Under the pieces are notes generated by a model. The model was not told the origin of the DNA. It ran no database searches and saw only the letters and a program-made list of their open reading frames with translations. Made by a program: the position numbers and the translations under genes. A DNA stretch of 33,551 bases from the NCBI GenBank assembly GCA_017883405.1, contig JADGNO010000089.1, positions 1 to 33,551 of the forward strand, in the 5' to 3' direction. This DNA is from Occallatibacter sp. GTDB taxonomy: Bacteria > Acidobacteriota > Terriglobia > Terriglobales > Acidobacteriaceae. This document shows, piece after piece, positions 8,189 through 16,962 of this stretch. The first letter of the stretch is position 1. Each line of letters starts with the position of its first letter.

Positions 8189-11100
8189 CTACCCAACCAC
8201 CTGAACCGTACCCTTGCCGACAATATCTTCGATGCGCGCGACCCATGTGCGATCCGCGGCCACGTTCATCCCGTCCGGCTCGAGGACGACGGAGTACTCA
8301 CCTTTTTTATCGAGACAGAGCATTACCTTGCTGGGGCCCGGCGCTGCGTCGGCGGCCGATTTAAGTACAGCCAGCATTTCCTCAGTCGCGCGATCGAGAT
8401 TGATACGGATACGCACGCCGGCGGGCATTTTTACCTGCACGTCGTCGAGGGCCTGCACCATATTGATTGAAACTTTTGGCGCGGCGTCTTCGTCGCCCAT
8501 CAGCACGCCGCGAATAAGCACCGGCGCTTGAATCTTGAGTTGCTCCTTCAATTTCTCATACTCTCGCGAGAAACAGATGACCTCCATTTTGCCGCTTGCG
8601 TCTTCAATCGTCCCTTGCGCGTAGGTCTTCTGATCGCGCCTGCTCTGGCGCGGGGTCATTCCTGCTAAGTTTCCAGCGACTAGGAGTTCGTCGGCGGGGT
8701 CTGCCTGTTGGCCCCAGCGGCGCTCGGGGGGCTTGCGTTCGAGCGCTTCAGCAATGGAGATAACGCCGGTAAGATTACGCAACTTGTCGGCGTACTTGTC
8801 GAGAGGATGGCCTGAAACATAGTAGCCGAGCACTTCTTTTTCATTCGCCAGACGAACGCTCTCTTCCCAGTCGGGAACGTCGGGTAAGTCGTCGCCGTCG
8901 CGGCCTGCAGCAGGTGACTCATTGAACAGTCCGAACAGGCCCACCTGGCCCTGCGCCGCGTCTTTCTGCGTTTTCTGTGCGCGCTCAATGGCCTTGTCAA
9001 CGGCGGCCATCATCGGGCCGCGCTTGCCGAGCGAGTCCAGCGCGCCGGACTTGATGAGCGATTCGATGACGCGCTTGTTCATCACGCGCAGATCAACTTT
9101 TTCGCAAAACTCCCAAAGGCTCTTGAAGCGGCCACCGACCTCTGCCCGCGCCTTGATGATGGAATCGATAGCGTTGCCGCCGACGTTCTTCACGGCAGCG
9201 AGGCCGAAGCGGATATTTTTCCCATGCGGCGTAAATTGCGCGCCGGATATCTGCACGTCGGGCGGTTCCACCTTGATGCCCAGCTCGCGGCACTCGCCAA
9301 TGTACTTGACCACGCTCTCAGGTTTTGAAGTTTCAGAGGTGAGCAGCGCGGCCATGAACTCGACCGGATAATGCGTCTTGAGATAGGCGCTCTGGTAAGC
9401 GAGCAGCGCGTAGGCGGCTGAGTGTGACTTGTTAAAGCCGTATCCGGCGAACTTCTCCATCTGGTCAAACAGTTCGCCGGCAACATCCTTGGGGTGGCCG
9501 AGAGCCGCAGCGCCGCTCATAAATCGATCACGCTGCTTCGCCATTTCCTCCGGCTTCTTTTTACCCATGGCGCGACGCAGCAGATCGGCTTCGCCCAGCG
9601 AGTAGCTGGCGACGACGTTGGAAATCTGCATGACCTGTTCCTGATAGACGATGACGCCGAGCGTCTCTTTGAGAATGCCTTCAATCTCAGGGAGCATGTA
9701 CTCGACTTTTCTGCGGCCGAGTTTGCGCTCAATAAAGTCGTCAATCATGCCGCCCTGGATGGGGCCGGGGCGATAAAGCGCGTTCAACGCGGTCAGGTCT
9801 TCAACAGTGTCCGGCTTGTAACGTCGCAGCACGTCGCGCATGCCGCCCGATTCAAACTGGAAAACGCCGGAGGTTAGAGCCGCATGGAAAACTCTACGGA
9901 AGGTTTCTTCGTCGGCGGGCGGAATGGTTTCAAGATCCAGCTTTTCGCTGCGAGTCCGCACAATGAGCTTAAGGCAATCGTCGATCACCGTGAGCGTCGT
10001 CAGGCCGAGGAAGTCCATTTTGAGAAGGCCCATTTTGTCGATGGCCTTCATGTCGTAAGCGGTCACGATTTCGTCGTTTTTGGTCTTGGCAATGGGGACG
10101 AGATCGATGAGCGGTGTAGGCGCAATCACCACCGCTGAAGCGTGCACGCCGGAGCCGCGTACCAGTCCCTCAAGCTTTTTTGCGGTGTCAATGAGCTCGC
10201 GGATAGTCGCGTCAGTGTCGTAGGCCTTGCGCAGGTCGGGAACTTCTTCGAGAGCTTTGTCGATCGTCATGCCAACGGTTGCGGGCACCAGCTTGGCAAT
10301 GCGGTCCACATCGCCGTAAGGCATGTCGAGAGCGCGGCCGCAATCCTTGATGGACGCCTTGGCCGCCATGGTGTTGAACGTGATGATCTGCGCCACCTGG
10401 TCGCGCCCGTATTTGCGGGTGACGTAGTCGATCACCTCGCCGCGCCGATTCATGCAGAAGTCCACGTCGATATCGGGCATGGACACGCGCTCAGGATTGA
10501 GAAAACGCTCGAACAGCAGCGCGTTTTGCAACGGATCGACGTTGGTGATCTCCATGCAGTAGGCCACCAGCGATCCGGCGCCCGAGCCACGGCCGGGGCC
10601 AACAGGGATGCCGTGATCGCGTGCGTATTTGATGAAGTCCCAGACGATAAGAAAATAGCCTGAGTACTTCATCTGCTTGATGATGCCGATTTCGAAGCTG
10701 AGCCTGGCCTCGTATTTGTCGAGTGAGTTGCGCAGAACGCCGCGCAGTTCAAGCTGGCGGACTTGTGTTTCCAGGCGCTTTCTCAGGCCCTCGCGGCACA
10801 CTTGCTCGAAATAGCTGTCGATGGTGTGGCCATCAGGGACGCCAAATTCGGGGAATGGATTTTCGACCTTGCTGAGCTTCAGGTTGCAACGCTCGGCAAT
10901 CTCCATGGTCCGCTGCACCACGGCGGGATTTTCTGGGAAGATGCGGCCCATTTCTTCGGCGCTCTTTACAAAAAACTGGTCGCTATCGAAACGAAAGCGC
11001 TCCGTGTCATGCACCTTTGCTCCGGTTTGCACGCAGAGCATCACATCGTGCGCGTGCGAGTCCTCACCGCAAAGGTAGTGCGAGTCATTGGTGAGTACCA

Positions 11101-11698
11101 TAGGGATATCGAGTTCGCGCTCCAGCCGGAACAGCGCTTCCTGAATCTTCTTTTCCTGCTCCAGTCCCTGGTCCTGAATTTCGAGGAAGAAATTACCGCG
11201 GCCGAATATGTCCTGATACTGCGCGGCCGTTGCCTTGGCCTTTTCGTATTCGTTGGCCACCAGGTGCTCGCAGAGTTCGCCGCTCAGGCAGCCTGAAAAG
11301 CCAATGAGCCCTTTGGAGTGTTCGGCCAGAAACTTTTTGCTGACGCGGGGTTTGCGATAGAAACCGTAAAGCGAAGCCTCAGAGGTGATGCGGATGAGGT
11401 TGCGGTAGCCTTCTTCGTTCTGTGCCAACACCAGCAGGTGGTTATTGTCGTCGCCCTCGCCGGGCGCGCGGTGGTCTTCGTTTTTTGAGATGTACAGTTC
11501 GCAGCCAAGGATCGGCTTGACGCCATTTTCTTTGGCGGCATCAAAAAAATGCACTGCTCCATAGATATTGCCGTGGTCGGTCATGGCGACGGATTTCTGC
11601 CCGAGAGCCGAGACGCGGTCGACTAGCTTCTGGATGTCGCATGCTCCGTCGAGCAGGGAATACTCGGTATGTAGATGCAGGTGGGTAAATTCGGACAT
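8189..11698 (-). CDS. dnaE: DNA polymerase III subunit alpha
   Basis: This 1169-residue protein is the catalytic subunit of the replicative polymerase. The N-terminal PHP domain keeps its metal ligands (His6, His8 and His10 in 'THLHLHTEYSLLDG'). The palm domain has the catalytic aspartates in 'PDIDVDFCMNRRGEVIDY' near residues 405-411. 'NALYRPGPIQGGMIDDFIERK' and the helix-hairpin-helix region follow, and an OB-fold near the C-terminus contains 'TIEDASGKMEVICFSREY'. Length is that of full DnaE1. The start follows family sequence exactly; no Shine-Dalgarno is seen before it, but a TAAAAT hexamer ends 10 nt upstream, so the leader may be only a few bases long. It is an ordinary core gene, apparently intact. 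Confidence 0.97.
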   Translation of the reverse strand: MSEFTHLHLHTEYSLLDGACDIQKLVDRVSALGQKSVAMTDHGNIYGAVHFFDAAKENGVKPILGCELYISKNEDHRAPGEGDDNNHLLVLAQNEEGYRNLIRITSEASLYGFYRKPRVSKKFLAEHSKGLIGFSGCLSGELCEHLVANEYEKAKATAAQYQDIFGRGNFFLEIQDQGLEQEKKIQEALFRLERELDIPMVLTNDSHYLCGEDSHAHDVMLCVQTGAKVHDTERFRFDSDQFFVKSAEEMGRIFPENPAVVQRTMEIAERCNLKLSKVENPFPEFGVPDGHTIDSYFEQVCREGLRKRLETQVRQLELRGVLRNSLDKYEARLSFEIGIIKQMKYSGYFLIVWDFIKYARDHGIPVGPGRGSGAGSLVAYCMEITNVDPLQNALLFERFLNPERVSMPDIDVDFCMNRRGEVIDYVTRKYGRDQVAQIITFNTMAAKASIKDCGRALDMPYGDVDRIAKLVPATVGMTIDKALEEVPDLRKAYDTDATIRELIDTAKKLEGLVRGSGVHASAVVIAPTPLIDLVPIAKTKNDEIVTAYDMKAIDKMGLLKMDFLGLTTLTVIDDCLKLIVRTRSEKLDLETIPPADEETFRRVFHAALTSGVFQFESGGMRDVLRRYKPDTVEDLTALNALYRPGPIQGGMIDDFIERKLGRRKVEYMLPEIEGILKETLGVIVYQEQVMQISNVVASYSLGEADLLRRAMGKKKPEEMAKQRDRFMSGAAALGHPKDVAGELFDQMEKFAGYGFNKSHSAAYALLAYQSAYLKTHYPVEFMAALLTSETSKPESVVKYIGECRELGIKVEPPDVQISGAQFTPHGKNIRFGLAAVKNVGGNAIDSIIKARAEVGGRFKSLWEFCEKVDLRVMNKRVIESLIKSGALDSLGKRGPMMAAVDKAIERAQKTQKDAAQGQVGLFGLFNESPAAGRDGDDLPDVPDWEESVRLANEKEVLGYYVSGHPLDKYADKLRNLTGVISIAEALERKPPERRWGQQADPADELLVAGNLAGMTPRQSRRDQKTYAQGTIEDASGKMEVICFSREYEKLKEQLKIQAPVLIRGVLMGDEDAAPKVSINMVQALDDVQVKMPAGVRIRINLDRATEEMLAVLKSAADAAPGPSKVMLCLDKKGEYSVVLEPDGMNVAADRTWVARIEDIVGKGTVQVVG

Positions 11699-11708
11699 GG
11701 CTGAGATG

Positions 11709-11714
11709 ATTTTA
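11709..11714 (-). promoter_or_regulatory. Candidate -10 element for dnaE
   Basis: TAAAAT on the minus strand ends 10 nt before the dnaE ATG, implying a leader of only about 4 nt. No good -35 is seen. No ribosome binding site lies between it and the start, consistent with a near-leaderless mRNA. Confidence 0.3.
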
Positions 11715-11823
11715 TGCGCTCGGCAGATACCGAAGATGGAAGTGAAAACGTGCGAATCTCGGTCAACTGAGGAAAAGGAGGACTAGACTGGGTGCAAGCT
11801 TCGCTTCGTGGAGGAGAATGGCC

Positions 11824-12054
11824 ATGTTTGAAATTGGTCAGGCAGTACTTGTGATCACCGATAAGGGAGTTGCATATAACGGCTTTGTGCTAGCCAGGGC
11901 TACGGGCGACAACGGCGGACCGCCGGCCTACCAGATCACTCCTCACGGCGCCAGTCAACAGAGTAGCCAATGGCACCGCTCAGCCGACGTGTTTCTGCCG
12001 GAAGAAGCCCCGCTTGAAGATCCAAGCTCCATTGCGAACTTCCTGAAGAAGTAG
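11824..12054 (+). CDS. Small protein of unknown function, possibly a small beta-barrel
   Basis: This 76-residue protein begins 'MFEIGQAVLVIT'. I chose the ATG at 11824 because GGAGGAG ends 7 nt before it; an in-frame ATG at 11818 sits almost on that site. The sequence alternates hydrophobic residues ('AVLVITDKGVAYNGFVLAR', then 'PAYQIT', then 'WHRSADVFLP') as in small SH3-like or KOW-like barrels, and ends with a short charged helix 'SIANFLKK'. There is no signal peptide, membrane segment or Cys cluster. It stands alone between dnaE (divergent) and ispH, with a TAGACT -10-like hexamer at 11784-11789. I do not recognise the family. The strong ribosome binding site and clean composition argue that it is real. 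Confidence 0.65.
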   Translation: MFEIGQAVLVITDKGVAYNGFVLARATGDNGGPPAYQITPHGASQQSSQWHRSADVFLPEEAPLEDPSSIANFLKK

Positions 12055-12146
12055 GCCCTCCGCTGCGCGCCGGGGTGGGCTATTGCCGAGGTCTGTTCCC
12101 GGGCGAGAGCGGGGTGGGTTCTATTCCGCCGCTGGAAGCGACTGAT

Positions 12147-12155
12147 TGGTATACT
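12147..12155 (+). promoter_or_regulatory. Extended -10 promoter element of ispH, implying a leaderless start
   Basis: TGG followed by TATACT makes an extended -10 (TGn-TATACT). It ends 7 nt before the GTG start codon at 12163, so transcription would begin at or next to the start codon. No -35 match is found at the usual spacing, as expected for an extended -10 promoter. No ribosome binding site exists between this element and the GTG. Confidence 0.55.
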
Positions 12156-12162
12156 TAAGGAT

Positions 12163-13185
12163 GTGACCACATCTGTCGTTGAATCCATCCCAAACGGTAA
12201 CGCCGCCGGGACTTCCCCCAGCCAGAAGAGGGTGTTGTTGCTGAAGCCGAGAGGCTTTTGTGCCGGAGTGGTGCGCGCGATCGACATCGTAAAGATCGCA
12301 CTTGATACCTTTGGCGCACCCATCTACGTGCGCCGCGAAATTGTGCATAACCGCTATGTTGTGAACGAATTAGCGGAAAAGGGCGCGATCTTTGTCCATG
12401 AAATTGACGACGTTCCCGATGGGCAACGCGTGATTTACTCGGCCCATGGCGTTTCGCCTGCTGTTCGCGAGATGAGCAAAGGCCGGGGACTGAAGGTGAT
12501 CGACGCTACCTGCCCGCTGGTGACCAAGGTCCACATTGAGGCTGTAAAGTTCGCCAAGCAAGGCTATTCGCTGGTGCTTATCGGGCATCGCGACCACGAC
12601 GAGATTGAAGGCACACTGGGCGAGGCGCCTGAAGTGACCCAAGTGGTTTCAAACGTGGCTGAAGTGGCGGAACTTCAGGTTCCTGACCCGAACCGAGTTG
12701 CATATCTGACGCAAACCACGCTTTCGCTCGATGAGGCACGCGACATTATTCACGCGCTCAAAGAAAAATTTCCTAACATTGTGGGGCCGCACTCACAGGA
12801 CATCTGCTACGCAACCGAAAATCGACAGGTTGCGGTGCGCAATGTGGCTCACGATGCGGGTCTTGTGCTGGTAGTGGGGTCGACCAACAGTTCCAACTCC
12901 AATCGCCTGGTTGAAGTTTCGCGCAATCTGGGGACTAATGGCCATTTGATTGACAACTCGCAGGCTATAAACCCGGAGTGGCTTGAGGGAGTCAAAACAG
13001 TAGCCGTTACAGCGGGCGCTTCGGCTCCCGAAGTGCTGGTGGAAGATGTCGTTAATTATTTGCGTCGCAATGGATTTACGAGCGTCGAAGAAATAGAAGT
13101 AATGCCGGAAAATGTGCGTTTTGGATTGCCACCTGAGATTGTGCAGGCAATTGGGACCGCCGGCGGCGAAAGCATCCCTGTCTAA
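12163..13185 (+). CDS. ispH: 4-hydroxy-3-methylbut-2-enyl diphosphate reductase
   Basis: This 340-residue enzyme (IspH/LytB) makes the last step of the MEP pathway, reducing HMBPP to IPP and DMAPP with a [4Fe-4S] cluster. The three cluster cysteines are all present: Cys33 in 'PRGFCAGVVRAID', Cys117 in 'DATCPLVTK' and Cys215 in 'DICYATENRQ'. The substrate-binding 'TNSSNSNRL' and 'TAGASAPE' motifs follow. The GTG at 12163 gives an N-terminal extension of about 23 residues before the usual start ('VLLLKPRGFC'); a GTG at 12232 would be the short alternative. The extended -10 just before 12163 favours the long form as a leaderless transcript. It lies about 100 bp before squalene-hopene cyclase on the same strand, supplying precursor to the hopanoid genes. 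Confidence 0.96.
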   Translation: MTTSVVESIPNGNAAGTSPSQKRVLLLKPRGFCAGVVRAIDIVKIALDTFGAPIYVRREIVHNRYVVNELAEKGAIFVHEIDDVPDGQRVIYSAHGVSPAVREMSKGRGLKVIDATCPLVTKVHIEAVKFAKQGYSLVLIGHRDHDEIEGTLGEAPEVTQVVSNVAEVAELQVPDPNRVAYLTQTTLSLDEARDIIHALKEKFPNIVGPHSQDICYATENRQVAVRNVAHDAGLVLVVGSTNSSNSNRLVEVSRNLGTNGHLIDNSQAINPEWLEGVKTVAVTAGASAPEVLVEDVVNYLRRNGFTSVEEIEVMPENVRFGLPPEIVQAIGTAGGESIPV

Positions 13186-13221
13186 GCGATGATGTTCTGG
13201 GGAATTAGAAGCACAGTGCGT

Positions 13222-13250
13222 TTGACGGCACGGTGGGTGCGCTAGAAGAT
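13222..13250 (+). promoter_or_regulatory. Candidate promoter before shc
   Basis: TTGACG at 13222-13227 is a good -35. Seventeen bases later GAAGAT (13245-13250) is a poor but correctly placed -10. The transcript would start about 13257, giving a leader of roughly 30 nt to shc. It could alternatively be read-through from ispH. Confidence 0.3.
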
Positions 13251-13291
13251 ATTTTAGTTTTTTGAGGGAGCACTGAGGCGTTTTGAAGCGT

Positions 13292-15313
13292 ATGAGTCTA
13301 GAGGAAGTTAAGACGCAAACTGGGGCGCCCAGATTTGGCCGTATCGACGCGGATCTGGCGGATGTTGATTCTGCTACAGTCCGTGCGCGGGACTTTCTAT
13401 TCTCATTGCAGCATCCTGACGGCTACTGGTCAGGTGAACTCGAAGCGGATTCGATGCTCGAGGCCGATTATATTTTTTTGCACACACTGCTCGAGAGCGG
13501 CGATCCGGGCAGGCTGAAACGCGCATTCACCGAGATGATGCGCTACCAAAACGAGGACGGAAGCTGGAGTCTTTATCCGGGCGGTCCCGGTAATGTTTCT
13601 CTTTCGGTCAAGTGCTACTCTGCCGGAAAGATCATGGGGCTTACCGCGGGCGATCCGCGCCTGGTTAAGTGCCGTGAATGGGTTCTAGCCAACGGCGGCG
13701 TGGTTGCGTGCAATACCTTCACCAAGATGTATTTGTGCGCGCTGGGCCAGTATGACTACGATGCTGTACCGGCCATTCCTCCGGAGATTGTTTTATTTCC
13801 GAACTGGTTCTACTTCAACATCTACGAAATTTCTTCGTGGTCGCGCTCGATTCTTGTGCCGCTGGCAATTATTTACGCCAAGAAGCCGTACAAGAAGCTT
13901 CCACCGGATCAGGGAATCGACGAACTTTTTGTAGGCGGCCGCGCAAACGCTGTATTGCGGCTGCGCCGTGATCGCAAGCGGCTCTTTTCGTGGCGAAACT
14001 TTTTCATCGCGCTCGACAGGTTGGCGCACTGGGCTGAGGCAGTACATCTACGGCCAGTGCGGAAAATTGCGATGCGCAAAGCAGAGAAGTGGCTGCTGGA
14101 GCGGCTCGAACTGACCGATGGTCTGGGCGCAATTTATCCGGCCATGCTGAATGCGATCATTGCGCTGCGGTGCCTTGGCTACTCCGAAGATGATCCGCAG
14201 GTGATTCGTGCGCGCGATGAGTTTGAAAAGCTCGGTATTGAAGAGCCGGCGAGTGAAGTGATGCCGGAGCCAACCTTCCGCATGCAGCCTTGCATGTCGC
14301 CGGTATGGGATACGGCGCAGGCTATCTACGCGCTGGGTGAAGCGGGTGCATCGCGTACCGATCCGCGCATGATCAAGGCGGCAGATTGGCTGCTGTCGAA
14401 GGAAGTGCGTCACAAAGGCGACTGGGCGGTGAAGGTTCCCAACACCGAACCGGGCGGCTGGTACTTTGAATTCAACAACGAATTTTATCCCGATACGGAC
14501 GACACCGCGCAGGTTCTGATGGCGCTGAACAAGGTGGACAATCCCCGCGAGCGCTATCAACACCAGGTGTGCCAGCGCGCAATCGACTGGGAGTTCGCCA
14601 TGCAGTGCCGCAACGGTGGCTGGGGCAGCTTCGACAAAGACAACACGAAGATGATTTTCCAGTACATTCCGTTTGCAGATCACAACGCCATGCTTGATCC
14701 GCCCACGGTGGATATAACCGGGCGCATGCTTGAGATGCTGGCCGCGTACGGCTATACGCGCGACGACAAGCGGGTTGAAAAGGCAATCAAATTTATTTTT
14801 CAGGAACAGGAACCCGACGGAAGCTGGTTTGGCCGATGGGGTGTGAATTATCTCTATGGCACGTTCTTGGTATTGCGCGGGCTTGAGGCCATTGGCATCG
14901 ATCATCTGGAGCCGCAGATTCAGCAAGCGGCCGAGTGGATCCGCATGGTGCAGAATTCCGATGGTGGCTGGGGCGAGTCTTGCGGAACCTACGACGACCC
15001 GAACACACGTGGGATCGGCGTGAGTACGCCCTCGCAAACTGCGTGGGCCATGCTTGGATTGCTGGCCGCCGGCGATGACCGTTCGGACTCAATCGCCAAA
15101 GGCGTGCGCTGGCTGCTTGATCGCCAACGGCCCGATGGCAGTTGGGATGAGTCGATGGGTGAAGGCGCGACGCGTCAGAGCATTATCACCGGGACGGGCT
15201 TCCCCAAGGTGTTTTACCTGGCCTACACGATGTATCGACAGTACTTTCCGCTGATGGCGCTCACTGGCTATCGACGGGCAATGGAGCGCGCCGCTAACGG
15301 CGTTGGAGGTTAA
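13292..15313 (+). CDS. shc: Squalene-hopene cyclase
   Basis: This protein of about 673 residues cyclises squalene to hopene/hopanol at the inner membrane. The catalytic DxDD motif is intact ('FYPDTDDTAQVL', near residues 401-404). Several QW repeats that brace the alpha-barrel are visible: 'QHPDGYWSGELEAD', 'QNEDGSWSLY', 'QCRNGGWGSFDKDN', 'QEPDGSWFGRWGVNY', 'QNSDGGWGESCGTYDD' and 'QRPDGSWDESMGEG'. The start is uncertain: ATG 13292 is 13 nt after a GAGG, while an in-frame TTG at 13283 is 4 nt after it and would add three residues. Length is normal for bacterial SHC rather than for sporulene or terpene cyclases. Its stop overlaps the ribosome binding site of hpnH, so the two are translationally linked. 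Confidence 0.96.
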   Translation: MSLEEVKTQTGAPRFGRIDADLADVDSATVRARDFLFSLQHPDGYWSGELEADSMLEADYIFLHTLLESGDPGRLKRAFTEMMRYQNEDGSWSLYPGGPGNVSLSVKCYSAGKIMGLTAGDPRLVKCREWVLANGGVVACNTFTKMYLCALGQYDYDAVPAIPPEIVLFPNWFYFNIYEISSWSRSILVPLAIIYAKKPYKKLPPDQGIDELFVGGRANAVLRLRRDRKRLFSWRNFFIALDRLAHWAEAVHLRPVRKIAMRKAEKWLLERLELTDGLGAIYPAMLNAIIALRCLGYSEDDPQVIRARDEFEKLGIEEPASEVMPEPTFRMQPCMSPVWDTAQAIYALGEAGASRTDPRMIKAADWLLSKEVRHKGDWAVKVPNTEPGGWYFEFNNEFYPDTDDTAQVLMALNKVDNPRERYQHQVCQRAIDWEFAMQCRNGGWGSFDKDNTKMIFQYIPFADHNAMLDPPTVDITGRMLEMLAAYGYTRDDKRVEKAIKFIFQEQEPDGSWFGRWGVNYLYGTFLVLRGLEAIGIDHLEPQIQQAAEWIRMVQNSDGGWGESCGTYDDPNTRGIGVSTPSQTAWAMLGLLAAGDDRSDSIAKGVRWLLDRQRPDGSWDESMGEGATRQSIITGTGFPKVFYLAYTMYRQYFPLMALTGYRRAMERAANGVGG

Positions 15314-15320
15314 CCCCAGG

Positions 15321-16439
15321 ATGGCAATTCCTATTTCTCAGATGTGGACGGTGTCGACTTACGTGCTGAAGAAGCAACTCTCAGGCGTCAAGCGATACCC
15401 GCTTGTGCTGATGCTTGAGCCGCTCTTTCGCTGCAACCTTGCGTGCGCCGGCTGCGGCAAAGTACAGTACCCTCCGCATATTCTGAAGAAGCAGTTAACC
15501 CCCGAAGAATGCTTCAAGGCCGTGGATGAGTGCGGTGCGCCGATGGTATCAATCCCCGGCGGCGAACCATTGCTCCATCCGCAGATTGTTGAGATCGTCA
15601 ACGGGCTCATTGCGCGCAAAAAGTACATTTATCTCTGCACCAATGCGCTGGAGCTCAAGCGCAGGCTGCCGGAGTTTACGCCGTCGAAGTACCTCACCTT
15701 CTCAGTGCACCTTGATGGCGAGCGCGATCACCACGACTACTCCGTTTGCCGCGAAGGTGGATGGGACATCGCTGTCGAAGGCATCAAGGAAGCGGTGAAG
15801 CGTGGCTTCCGCGTGACGACTAACGCCACCTTCTTTGACGGCACCGATCCGAACAGCGTCCGCCGCTTCTTTGACGAAGTAATGGGGATGGGCGTTGAAG
15901 GCATCGTGCTTTCGCCGGGATATAGCTACGAGAAGGCCCCCGACCAGACCCACTTCATGGGCCGCGCCCGCGTGCGCAAGTTGTTCCGTGCAATCCTGTC
16001 GAACCGGAAGCCTACCTGGAAATTCAATATGTCGCCGCTGTTTCTTGAGTTCCTGATGGGCGACCGTAACTACGATTGCATTCCGTGGGGTATGCCGGCT
16101 TACAACATTTTTGGCTGGCAAAAGCCCTGCTACCTGCTGCAGGACGGCTACACGGAAACCTACAAGGAACTGCTCGAAACTACAAACTGGGATGAATACG
16201 GCGTTCCCAGCGGAAACCCCAAATGCGCCAACTGCATGGTGAGCTGCGGATATGAAGCTCCGGCAGTGATGGATGGGTTTGGCACTTTGAAGGGATTTCT
16301 TGCCATGATTCGCGGCACATTCTCGAGCTATCCTGACCAGCACGCGCTGAATCTGTTGAACGAGCCTGCGCCGCACGGCCCGGCGTCACTGGTGCAGATC
16401 GAGAAGACCGATCGCGCACTTGAGGAGACACGCGCATGA
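15321..16439 (+). CDS. hpnH: Adenosylhopane synthase, radical SAM protein HpnH
   Basis: This 372-residue radical SAM enzyme joins the 5'-deoxyadenosyl group of SAM to hopene (diploptene) to give adenosylhopane, the first step of C35 hopanoid side-chain building. The cluster-binding CxxxCxxC is 'CNLACAGC' (Cys38, Cys42, Cys45). The 'SIPGGEPLLHP' motif follows, and the typical N-terminus 'MAIPISQMWTVSTYVLKKQL' is present. A C-terminal cysteine region ('GNPKCANCMVSCGYEAP') agrees with the HpnH subfamily. I chose ATG 15321 because GGAGG (15305-15309), inside the end of shc, lies 11 nt before it; a TTG at 15303 overlaps shc and precedes that site. The stop overlaps the next start as ATGA. Confidence 0.96.
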   Translation: MAIPISQMWTVSTYVLKKQLSGVKRYPLVLMLEPLFRCNLACAGCGKVQYPPHILKKQLTPEECFKAVDECGAPMVSIPGGEPLLHPQIVEIVNGLIARKKYIYLCTNALELKRRLPEFTPSKYLTFSVHLDGERDHHDYSVCREGGWDIAVEGIKEAVKRGFRVTTNATFFDGTDPNSVRRFFDEVMGMGVEGIVLSPGYSYEKAPDQTHFMGRARVRKLFRAILSNRKPTWKFNMSPLFLEFLMGDRNYDCIPWGMPAYNIFGWQKPCYLLQDGYTETYKELLETTNWDEYGVPSGNPKCANCMVSCGYEAPAVMDGFGTLKGFLAMIRGTFSSYPDQHALNLLNEPAPHGPASLVQIEKTDRALEETRA

Positions 16440-16864
16440 CGGCTGAAGTTCTAAAGTACACACGCGAGCAGGTTGAAGCGCTTGAACTGGCTCCCGGCAC
16501 CGAGCATCAAAAGCTTGAAGGCTGGATTCCGGCCATGGCCAGCGATGAAGAAGTTCGCAGCGCGCTCGAGAAGGCATTCGACTATCGCGGCGATGTGAGC
16601 ATCACGCTCAAGAGCGGCGAGAAAGTTGACGCGTACATCTTCAACCGGCACACCGGTGCTTCGCTGGCGGACTCGTGGGTGCAGTATTTCGCAGCCAATG
16701 CGCCAGACAAGCGCAAGGTGAGCTACGCCGACATCGCGCGGCTCGAGTTCAGCGGCAAGGATCGCGCTGCCGGCAAGCATTGGGAAGACTGGGTGAAGGC
16801 CTACAACGAGAAGAAGGCCGCCGGCGAAAAGAATATCGCCCTGCATCCGGATGCGCTGGAATAA
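16436..16864 (+). CDS. Unknown protein coupled to hpnH (orf142), possible Sm/SH3-like barrel
   Basis: This 142-residue protein starts inside the hpnH stop (ATGA overlap), so the two are translationally coupled. It has no signal peptide or membrane segment, no Cys residues and a strongly charged composition. The N-terminal third ('YTREQVEALELAPG' to 'DEEVRSALEKAFDY') looks helical. The middle ('DVSITLKSGEKVDAYIFNR' and later 'KVSYADIARLEFSGKD') has alternating strands of the kind found in Sm or SH3-like barrels. The tail 'HWEDWVKAYNEKKAAGEK' is helical and basic. I do not recognise the family. A perfect terminator follows 24 bp after the stop, so it is the last gene of the shc operon. Its place argues for a role linked to hopene or adenosylhopane formation (inference). 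Confidence 0.8.
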   Translation: MTAEVLKYTREQVEALELAPGTEHQKLEGWIPAMASDEEVRSALEKAFDYRGDVSITLKSGEKVDAYIFNRHTGASLADSWVQYFAANAPDKRKVSYADIARLEFSGKDRAAGKHWEDWVKAYNEKKAAGEKNIALHPDALE

Positions 16865-16888
16865 TCTCCTTCTCTTTCTCAACTATCG

Positions 16889-16921
16889 AACGCGCGGTAT
16901 CGAACCGCGCGTTTTGTTTTT
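16889..16921 (+). terminator. Rho-independent terminator after shc-hpnH-orf142
   Basis: AACGCGCGGT (16889-16898) and ACCGCGCGTT (16904-16913) form a perfect 10-bp, GC-rich stem with a 5-nt loop. It is followed by TTGTTTTT. This is the clearest terminator in the window. It separates the shc transcription unit from the hpnA unit that begins 70 bp later. Confidence 0.9.
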
Positions 16922-16962
16922 GGCGCCATATCATCGAGAACATGAGCGCTGTTCCGGCGCTA

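Noticed and set aside
12070-12125. Two copies of GGGGTGGG before ispH
   Set aside because: The copies are short and the flanks differ; they are not enough to call an operator or repeat element in GC-rich DNA.
14048-15037. A 329-codon open frame on the minus strand opposite shc
   Set aside because: It is antisense to the QW-repeat region of squalene-hopene cyclase and rich in Arg/His as expected of a shadow frame.
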